NCBI GenBank assembly: GCA_036426205.1
Contig: CM071569.1
Location: 3,242,559 to 3,306,558, forward strand
Source of the DNA: Ascaphus truei
Taxonomy: Eukaryota > Chordata > Amphibia > Anura > Ascaphidae
Length of the DNA stretch: 64,000 bases
Reading direction: 5' to 3'
The notes under the pieces were generated by a model. That model did not search any database, was not told the origin of the DNA, and saw only the letters and a program-made list of their open reading frames with translations. Position numbers and translations under genes: made by a program. Every line of letters starts with the position of its first letter. The stretch's first letter is position 1. This document shows positions 56,516-64,000 of the stretch, one piece after another.

Positions 56516-57848
56516 TGTAGCGATGCCATCTGTGGCTACTAGTTTGTTCCCTCCTGGCAGTATGTCCTGATACAAGCAGGCCTTGCCTGTAGTTGTATTG
56601 GGGATTTTCCCCTCCGAGGAGCTGCAGTGACAGCAGGATGCAATGACATTGACCAATCATGAGCCATACCCAGTGCCCTCCTCCTGGAAGTACTTAAAGG
56701 CAGGACCACCCTAATGTAGTAGTGTCCTTCCCCCTCTTAGGAAGGCAAGTCACGCAACTGGGAGCCTGAGAATGGGGCCTTCCCATGTGCTCTTCCCTCC
56801 GTGGGAGAGTGAGTGTAGACCATACCTCTGCCTCCGTTAGGCAGGTGGGGAAGAGCTAGGACGGCTTCGGGTGTCCTTGGCCTGGACCCAGGGCCCATCA
56901 TTCAGTGAGAGCTGAGAGTACTGCATTGGGCAGAAGCCTGCCGTGTAACTGTGCTGTACAGAGTGAATAAACCGTTCCTGTTGCTACATACCTCCTGCCT
57001 GTTGCGTGACGTTACCGGGGGAAGAGGTGATAAGTTCTACCGTGGGAGATCACATTCAGCTCCTGGAGCCTACATCAGAAGGAGGCACTGCACTGCTAAA
57101 GAGTTATGTGGGGTATGAACCCCAGAATAAACAAAGTTGATCCAAGAGGGATCAGAAAGATCCTCCATATATATGCACTTTATAGTTTCATGGGAAATAT
57201 TTGGTGGACAGAATTAATCCTGCAGATAATTATACTGCTATGGTTATCTTATAGACAATTGAATCAGTATTCTGGTTGTACTTAAGGGCAGACCGCCCTA
57301 AAGTTAGTTGGTTGTCCTTCCCCATGAGGAAGGAAGGTCACGTCTGGGATCCTGAGATTGGGACCTTCCCATGTGCTCTTCCCTCCGGGGAGGAGTAGAG
57401 TGACTTTACATCTGCCTCTGCTAGGGAGGTGGGGTAGAGCTAGGACGGCTGCGGGTGCCCTAGGCCCGTAGTGACTGTCAAGGGACTATCTCCAGTGATA
57501 CCTGAGAGAAGAGACTGTGATCCGGCAGGTGACTGCTGAGTACCTGTATTACTGCAATAAGAGTAGTAATAAACCCGTTCCTGTTTTGCAATATACCTCC
57601 TGCCTCGTGTGTGATCTAATTGGGGGGAGAGTTACAGTTCTACTGTGGGAGATCGCCTCCATATCCCTGGAGCCTACGGCAAATGGAGGCACTGCTCTGC
57701 TAAGTATTACGTGGGGTATGGATCCCAGAAGCCTGTTCCTGTGTCCCAAAGTTACAGCGGACGGCTCAGCCCTCTTGTTACCAGCAGGTATGCACCCAGT
57801 AATGGCCCGATCTGCGATTGGGGGGGGGGGGGGGGGACACTGTTACAT
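56516..57848 (+). mobile_element. LTR-like repeat, family B, with internal duplication
   Basis: Starts near TGTAGCGATG and ends GACACTGTTACA after a G-run preceded by 'TCTGCGATTGGG', an ending shared with family A. Two consecutive blocks (about 56,690-57,115 and 57,280-57,720) repeat the order 'CCTTCCCATGTGCTCTTCCC', 'AGAGCTAGGACGGCT', AATAAACC..GTTCCTGTT and 'GGAGCCTAC..GGAGGCACTGC'. A reversed relative lies at 1-735. The AATAAA signals and TGT..ACA ends suggest an LTR; a matching TSD was not found. Confidence 0.55.
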
Positions 57849-58189
57849 TAGGTGAGTGGACAGAAACAAATCTCTTCAAAGTATGAACCCCAGAAGCCTG
57901 ATTCTGTGTCCCCACTACCATCGACGGACAACTCAGCCCTCCTGTTGCCAGCAGTTATAAGCACCATACACCGTAGTACAGGCATACGCCGGTTTAAGTA
58001 CACCCGTTTTACGTACACTCACAACTACGTACATTTTTTTTAAATTGCACCTTACCCCCTGTGTACGTACACATGCTTCGCGAGTACGGACACCAGGGGG
58101 CAGCGTGCGCATGCTGCGGCGGTGTGCCCTCTCTTCCTCTCCCCGGCGCTTCCTTTACCCGGCTCCCCTAGCTCTTCAGTTCCCCAGCT

Positions 58190-58562
58190 TCCCCCTGGCT
58201 CTTCCTTTCCCCGGCTCATCCAATGCCTGGCTCTTACGAACACCCCCCACCTCCCCTGGCTCTTCAGATCACCCCCCTGGCTCTTCCGATCATCCCCCCA
58301 CCCCCCCCTGGCCCTTCCGATCAATCCCCCACCCCCCCTGGTCCTTCTGATCACTCCCCCCCACCCCCCTGTCTCTTCAGATCAGCCCCCCAGCCCCCCT
58401 GGCCCTTCCGATCAATCCCCCACCCCCCCTGGCTCTTCCGATCACCCCCCCATCCCTCCCACCCCTGCTCTTCCATCACCCCCCCCCACGCCCCTGGCTC
58501 TTCCGATCACCCCCCACCCAGCTGGCTCTTCCGATCACCCCCCCCCCCCTCAGCCTCGACCT
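58190..58562. repeat. Minisatellite, about 27-30 bp unit
   Basis: Tandem 'CCCCTGGCTCTTCCGATCA' units with C-runs of variable length. Confidence 0.9.
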
Positions 58563-58619
58563 CCCTGCCATGCTTCTGCCGCCCGCAACCTGCACGCTGC
58601 TTCAGGTAGGGGAAGAAAG

Positions 58620-59170
58620 GGAGGAGGACATGGGGGGGTTGATGTGAGGGACATGGGGGGGGGGTTGATGTGAGGGACATGGGGGTGATGTGAGGACATG
58701 CAGGGAGGGGGGTGATGTAGAGAGACATGCAGGGGGGGGGGTAGATGTGAGGGACATGCAGGGGGATGATGTGAGGGACTGCAGGGGGGGTGAGTGAGGG
58801 ACATGCAGGGGTTGATTTGAGGGACATGCAGGGGGGATGATGTGGATAGGGGAATGAGAGGTGCAGGGGTGGGGATGATGTGAGGACATGCAGGGGGTGG
58901 ATGATAGGGATGCGGGGTGATGATGTGAGGGACATGCAGGGGGGATGTATGTGAGGGACATGCAGGGGGATTGGGTGTGAGGGGCATGCAGGGGTGGGGT
59001 GATGTGAGGGACATGCAGGGGTGTGATGTGAGGGACATGAGGGGGGGAGGATGTGAGACATGCAGGGGGGATGATGTGAGGGACATCAGGGGGGATGATG
59101 AGGGACAGCAGGGGGTGATGTGAGGGCCAGGCAGTGGGGTGATATATGGGGACGCAGGGTGGATATGAGG
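58620..59170. repeat. Minisatellite, about 24-27 bp unit
   Basis: Tandem 'GATGTGAGGGACATGCAGG' units with G-runs of variable length. Pro/His/Ser-rich minus-strand frames are artefacts. Confidence 0.9.
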
Positions 59171-59978
59171 GGGTGTTGGAGAGATGTGATGATTTTACCC
59201 GTGCGCTCGATTTTGTTATGGGGGGGGGGGGAATCTTTTAAAATGTATTAAGCGGCTTGTTTTTAAAAAAAAAAATGTTTGAGGCGTGTGGGGTCTTTTT
59301 AAATGATTGTGGATCGGGTATTTTTATTATGTATTGCGGGGTGGGGTTACATGTATTGATGGGGGTTTTGGTATGTATTTTGGGGGGGATTGATGAGTGG
59401 GGTAATTGACATAATTTTACATAATTTTCCGTTCATCCATTTTGCCAGCACTAGTAAAAAAACCAGCTGACATTAAAGATTTTCTTTCTATAAGCTTACT
59501 ATATTTATTTTGGTTACAAATGCGCTATTAACAATCCAGTTATGCACGATTGACGATTGCAGTACAGTACATGCATCGTAAAGTGGAAAAAAAGTAGTGC
59601 TTCACTTTAAGTACATTTTCACTTTACATACATGCTCCGGTCCCATTGCGTATGTTAAAGCGGGGTATGCCTGTAATGGACAAATCTCCCACGGGCGGAG
59701 TGTGTATGTGTGTGTGAGAGAGTCATGCTTGTGTATGAGGTGTGTATATGGCATGTGTCAGTGTGTATATAGTATGCTAATGTATGAGATGTGTGTATAT
59801 ACAGTATGGCATGCGTGTGTATGAGGTGTGTGTATATATGATGCATGTGTATGCCGTGTATGTGTGTTCACCTGTCCACTGATTCCTTGAAAAAAAATGT
59901 TGCAAAAAGCTGCAATGATGTCCATACTGCAGGGATAAGTAATTAAACAGGACGTAGAATGATATGTATTCTCATAAC

Positions 59979-60134
59979 CAGTGGTCGACAAATCACCAAA
60001 AAATCTACTCGCCGAACAAAAAAATCTACTGGCCACCTAGTACCACACGTGTGCTGCTTGGGCCAATAGGAGCTCGCCACGATGTTAAATCCACTTGCCC
60101 GGGGCGTGCAAATGTATAGGTTTGTCGAACACTG
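59979..60134. mobile_element. hAT MITE, 156 bp, perfect 8-bp TSD
   Basis: The left end CAGTGGTCGACAAATC and the reverse complement of the right end CAGTGTTCGACAAACC are TIRs of 16 bp with two mismatches. CTCATAAC lies directly outside both ends (59,971-59,978 and 60,135-60,142). Fragments of the same family are at 986-1,150 and 7,325-7,437. Confidence 0.85.
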
Positions 60135-60142
60135 CTCATAAC

Positions 60143-61036
60143 TATGGTGTTTACAATACTTCAAAGTGGTAATGTGTTCACAAGCACAGGTAGAGACCCA
60201 AAATAATTCTGAATTTCCATAGCTCATACAGAGCTGGCTGGGTTGGATGATAATATGTATTCCAATTTGGTCAAATGTTTGTATTATAAAGTCAGGAACC
60301 TTCTCTATACCAAAAATGTTACAATTCAAATTACTTCCACAGAGAGGGACAGGTATCTTTGACAGGGGACATAACAAATATACCTAAGGAGTTAGAATAT
60401 TGGTTAATTGTATCAGTTTTATACAGTAAGCACCCCTGGCCTAGCTTTTAATTTTTATTTCAAACTCTAAGTCAAAGAACTTCACAATGCTGACTGGATA
60501 GCCTAGAAAATAAGAGTATGCCCTTCAATTATCTGTGTATGAGTAAAAACGTATAATTAATATTTTAATCTTCCTATTCTGTTTAACTTTTGCTTAATTA
60601 TCTGGTTGTTTTGCATGTTACATAACTATTTTAGAAATAATAGCATTATTAAGAAAAATAAATTAAGCGACATTACAGCTAAATACCATTATAATAGGAA
60701 AAGTGGGGTTATCACCTGAGTTATAATTGGTTACTAATGCTTTAATATCATAATGCAGCTGTAGGTATAAACATCTTATATTGGAAGTTAGGCCTCCCCC
60801 AATCTCACTGCCATAAAACACATCACGGTTGTAACGGCTCCACTTATGTACAATGTTAACATGGTCAATTCTCAATTACTTACACAGCTAATTTCATATT
60901 GTTGAAAACAATTACAAGAAGGAGAAAAGCATGAGTAGAGAATACACAGGAGGTGATCCGGCACAGCACAACTCGGCGGATCCAAGGTTTCAGAGTTGCA
61001 CGACTACACAGGGGTCACCCTTTAGACAGGTACAAA
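60143..61036. other. AT-rich non-coding stretch
   Basis: No gene recognised. The last 130 bp probably belong to the ribozyme-bearing segment that follows. Confidence 0.4.
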
Positions 61037-61086
61037 AAAGATCCCTACGCGTTTCATGCTGACATGTGCTTTGTCAAGACTTGACA
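61037..61086 (-). ncRNA. Hammerhead-like relic (UUGACAA variant)
   Basis: On the minus strand UUGACAA, a weak stem II (CAC with AUG-type pairing), GAAAC, GCG and UA are in order, and GGGAU follows. Stem II carries a mismatch next to GAAA. Probably inactive; the flanks resemble a solo PLE-type segment. Confidence 0.5.
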
Positions 61087-61429
61087 GGTTTGTATCTGTC
61101 TTAATGAGTTGTCGGACAAATGAACTTTATAACGAAACTGACCCCTATGAAGTCGTGAAGCTCTGAGACCTTGGAGTGTTGCTGTGCTGAATCGCCTTCT
61201 GTGTTTTCCAGGTTTTATATTTTGAATCAAACACTTCCAGTTGGGTGTTTCTTGCAAGAATACGCAGCAGTTACAGGTGAACATGTTGGAATACAGAAGC
61301 TGATCACAGGTTCTGATTAAGAACGCATAGTATTCTGATTTATTCATTATAAATACCTGGAAAGGGTTCACAATAAAGAGATCTCTCCATGCTCCCCATT
61401 GAATAAAATGGTGGTATATATGCGTAGCC

Positions 61430-61600
61430 CCCTTTCCCTATGCCTAAAGGAAATACACGGGCGACTACGCGTGTTGCTGCACCTGTATGCTCACAGGAGG
61501 CCTGAGCCTCCGCTTCTGGGAGCCTGGGGTGAGCTCTATCTCTTTGCGTGCAGCGCCTCAGGGTTTTAGCGTCAAAAGATAAAAGGTCTGGGGGGGCAGT
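61430..61600 (-). mobile_element. LTR family A fragment, reversed
   Basis: 'ACAGGAGGCCTGAGCCTCCG' at about 61,494 is the reverse complement of the 'GGCGGAGGCTTAGGCCTCCTG' region near the 3' end of A2. A short internal piece only. Confidence 0.45.
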
Positions 61601-61729
61601 TCAATGGAAAGGAAGCTGACTGGGTTTATTTTTTTTGAGGTTGTTCAGTTTGGGGGATCTATCAAAATATTTTGTGGTACGAAGGGGGATTGTAGGGCTC
61701 AAAACGATGTTGGGCGGCAGGAAGGAAGG

Positions 61730-62262
61730 AAGCCAGTTACGCCGCTGGTACTTGAATGCAAACCCAAGGTGTGCGTGTCTCAGTTTGAGATGAGGTTGTT
61801 TAAAGTTGCCTTTGCGCTGGCATTTGTGGGGGCTATGAGGGCAAGCAAGATGGTGCCTTGAGGAAAGGAGGAGGTGATATTCTCTCTCGAGAAAGAATGG
61901 GGTTCAGAGATCAAATTAAATCCGCCTCCAAGTGCCGAGGTCAAAAATCGATCAGCAGGGCAGGGGTTCTAGGGATCATACAATAGGCTTGAATGGCAGT
62001 TGAATTTGCCCGGCTAGGAAGTTGGACGCATTTCTAGAGATAAAGCATTCTGTGTATTAATGCATGCCAGGGAGAGGCTTTGTTGCCATACCAGTTGCAG
62101 TGGGTTTTCCAAATATGTGTGGGCTTGGATAGCAAACTCTTTGGTACTTTTTCCTCCCATGTGGTGGTAGCGTCTGAGGAGGCCCAGTTGGGCTCGGGTG
62201 TTGATGTGATTCGTCGAATTAGGAGGTGGGAGACTAGCCAGTAAAACAGTTATGTGCATTTT
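61730..62262 (+). pseudogene. Tyrosine recombinase (DIRS/Crypton-like) C-terminal relic
   Basis: Two pieces read like the catalytic half of a tyrosine recombinase. The first has 'FEMRLFKVAFALAFVGAMRA' (61,779-61,858), typical of the helix with the first catalytic Arg (…GA(M/F)R). The second, in one frame from about 62,070 to 62,255, has 'ALLPYQLQWVFQ', 'FGTFSSHVVVASEEAQLG', then 'VIRRIRRWETSQ', a stop, and 'NSYVH' where the catalytic Tyr is expected. The His of the HxxR motif is kept but its Arg is lost. Frameshift and stop between the parts make it inactive. It may derive from a DIRS-like or Crypton-like element; which one cannot be decided here. Confidence 0.55.
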
Positions 62263-63950
62263 TTAGTGGTTATGTTAGCTAGTTTGATTCTTTCTTCATT
62301 TTGTATCCTTGTTTGTGCTTTAGGTGTTTTTGGTTAAGATGTTGGGATAATTGAAGCCACATTTATTGGGCCATAAAGTGGTCAGAGGTTCTTCCTTTTG
62401 GGAGGAATTTTGGTCTACATACATAATTGCTGTCCTCTGTGCTGTGATTTTCACTGCGCCGATTCGGCTACAGATCTCGCAGCCCTGAGGACAGTAAGTT
62501 ACCCAGAAGGATTAACTCTGCAGGGTTCCATAGTGTTAATCCTTTTGGACCATCTGCTGGGAGAGAATACCCTTAATCACCTTTCCGATGAGCTGCGGAG
62601 TCGTGTCCGGTTCCTGTCTGCAGCCGCCTCCGCCGTGTGGATCCGTGTCCCCTACTCGCTGAAGGTAAGAGATGCAAGCTGTATTGCCCTCCTCCTGGAT
62701 AACGTAGATGCCCTTATATTGGTCTCTACAACATGAGGGGGAGGCTATATGACCATATTTGGACATCAACATCATCAAGGGGGCTGCACCAACATCATCA
62801 AGGGGGCTGCACAGGTCAGGGGGACAGTACTTAATGTAGCTTGGGTAGTTAACTGCTATATTGGTGTTTTAAATAAAAGCTGTTTAAACCTCCAGGTCTT
62901 TTTGTGTTTCATTTACGGAACGGTTTGTCAGAGAGGGGGCTACATTCAGTAGATAGCAGTAAGATCATGTTCACACGTCTCTACAATCTAGGCCTATTTT
63001 CCTTGAGATAAAGGAACGGATTTTAAGGCCATGTACAGTATTATCAAACTTACATTCTGCCAAAACCTTTTTTTAAACCTCTATATTCAAATAGACATCC
63101 ACAAACACAACCTTTTTGAATTGCTTGCTTTATTTCCCTTGAAGAACCCTCTCAGAAAACAAAAGGCGCACAATTGATGCATTTTAAAAGAACACTTAAC
63201 ACTGGGTTTATTATTCAGCTATATTCACATATTATGAGCCATGTACTGTACCTCTTTCCTACCAGAATGAGGTAGTCCTTTATATTAATATTTCTGAAGT
63301 GTTTCTGGGAAGTGAAGTGCGACGAGGTCCATTGTGTTTTGCCTGTTTATTATTTTATTTGAAGTATGCATTTCTGTTCAATGTTTATTGTGTAACACTG
63401 CACTATTTTAATTAAATCTATAACTAATTATTTATCTGATTCATTTAATTTACATGGGTTGTGTTTTTTATTTTATATATATATATTGTTTTTCTGTAAT
63501 TCAGATTTATTCATGTGTGCATCCTAAAATATTATCTTGTATTAGCTATTTGTTAAATCGTGTCATTGTTATTTGATTTTGAAAGAGATGTGCCAAGTTG
63601 TCCAACTTTGCTTTGTGTATACTTGGAATGCAGAAGATGTTGCCATTCTTGGCTAATCACATGATTTTTATGGGGAAATCTGAATTGGGTGAGTCTTGGC
63701 AAACTTTGACAAGTCCCACACTTGTTCTTTCCAGCCCTGAATGTCCCATGCTGATAAGTGCAATGTGCTAACACAGAGCTATTTTTGTGACCCTTGGTTT
63801 TGCACAAAAATGTTGCCAAATGTGTGGTAAGCATTAAAAGTCAAAGTGCATTGTAATTTAATTTCTCTTAACCTCCCTTACAATTCCGCTTACGGGAGAG
63901 ACTATAAATAGGGCTCACCATGAGCCGACAGAGTTGTGGGAGGGAATGAA
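62263..63950. other. Non-coding stretch
   Basis: A 112-codon frame at 62,398-62,736 contains a splice-donor-like AAGGTAAGAG, but no homology is recognised. A duplicate of 'ACCAACATCATCAAGGGGGC' lies at about 62,770-62,810. A (TA)n tract is near 63,476. Confidence 0.4.
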
Positions 63951-63952
63951 GA

Positions 63953-63975
63953 TACACACACACACACACACACAG
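63953..63975. repeat. (CA)n microsatellite
   Basis: About eleven CA units near the right edge. Confidence 0.95.
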
Positions 63976-64000
63976 CAGATGGTGGTCTTATCACTGAGAT

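Larger units (their letters stand above)
57979..59673. mobile_element. Tigger/pogo-like element expanded by minisatellites
   Basis: The left end 'CAGGCATACGCCGGTTTAA' and the reverse complement of the right end 'CAGGCATACCCCGCTTTAA' are TIRs of about 19 bp, with TA directly outside both. CAGGCATACC is the well-known start of Tigger-type elements. Next to the left end are palindromic ACGTAC words. No transposase is encoded; about 1 kb of the inside is minisatellite. Confidence 0.75.

Noticed and set aside
58122..59086. Pro/Ser/His-rich frames of 100-184 codons
   Set aside because: Encoded by C/G minisatellite units.
62398..62736. Possible exon with a splice-donor-like AAGGTAAGAG
   Set aside because: No homology recognised and the surroundings are transposon remnants; GGTAAG words are common in the repeats here.
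1..64000. CRISPR array or bacterial operon
   Set aside because: Direct repeats here are satellites or TE duplications without unique spacers of constant size, and the whole window has eukaryotic TE content.

Overview
The window looks like non-coding, transposon-packed DNA from an amphibian, most likely a frog or toad. That is an inference from a CR1-like LINE tail of a type I associate with frog genomes, an abundance of Penelope-like elements (PLEs) and hammerhead ribozymes, hAT/Tigger/Tc1-type MITEs, a Ty3/gypsy pol relic, a tyrosine-recombinase relic and long simple repeats. I found no convincing host exon, tRNA, rRNA or CRISPR. Many tandem arrays carry scattered indels, so part of the sequence may be a noisy long-read consensus.

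Layout. 1-735: reversed LTR-like repeat. 0.7-3.6 kb: CA/AT/GA simple sequence. 3.6-7.3 kb: odd homopolymer- and CpG-rich DNA without genes. 7.5-8.1 kb: a 413-bp direct repeat with a perfect hammerhead (retrozyme-like), then a Tigger-like MITE. 10.8-13.4 kb: broken gypsy pol (minus). 13,991-17,076: a 3.1-kb TIR element. 18.9-20.1 kb: minisatellite and a TA-flanked MITE. 21.8-25.7 kb: inverted-repeat elements, two back-to-back hammerheads and a 1.7-kb palindrome. 29,299-40,769: one hAT-type insertion of 11.5 kb with a perfect 8-bp TSD; inside it are a 2.4-kb satellite, an LTR that was itself hit twice, and a decayed PLE. 41.6-43.1 kb: LINE fragment and hAT MITE. 44,425-53,112: an 8.7-kb TIR element filled by nested insertions, including a nearly intact PLE (47.2-50.6 kb) with its ribozyme. 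54.4-57.8 kb: LTR-like repeats. 57,979-59,673: Tigger-like element swollen by minisatellites. 59,979-60,134: hAT MITE. 61-62.3 kb: ribozyme relic and tyrosine-recombinase pseudogene.

The most interesting system is the PLE/hammerhead network: one PLE coding for reverse transcriptase and GIY-YIG endonuclease, one dead PLE, and about a dozen hammerhead-like motifs. Some sit in non-coding insertions with clean 14-16 bp TSDs and an asymmetric inverted-repeat architecture. Two PLE/ribozyme insertions are instead flanked by unusually long direct duplications (about 116-119 and 208-221 bp). The PLE coding region is split by a -1 frame change exactly at an A7 slippery-type sequence.
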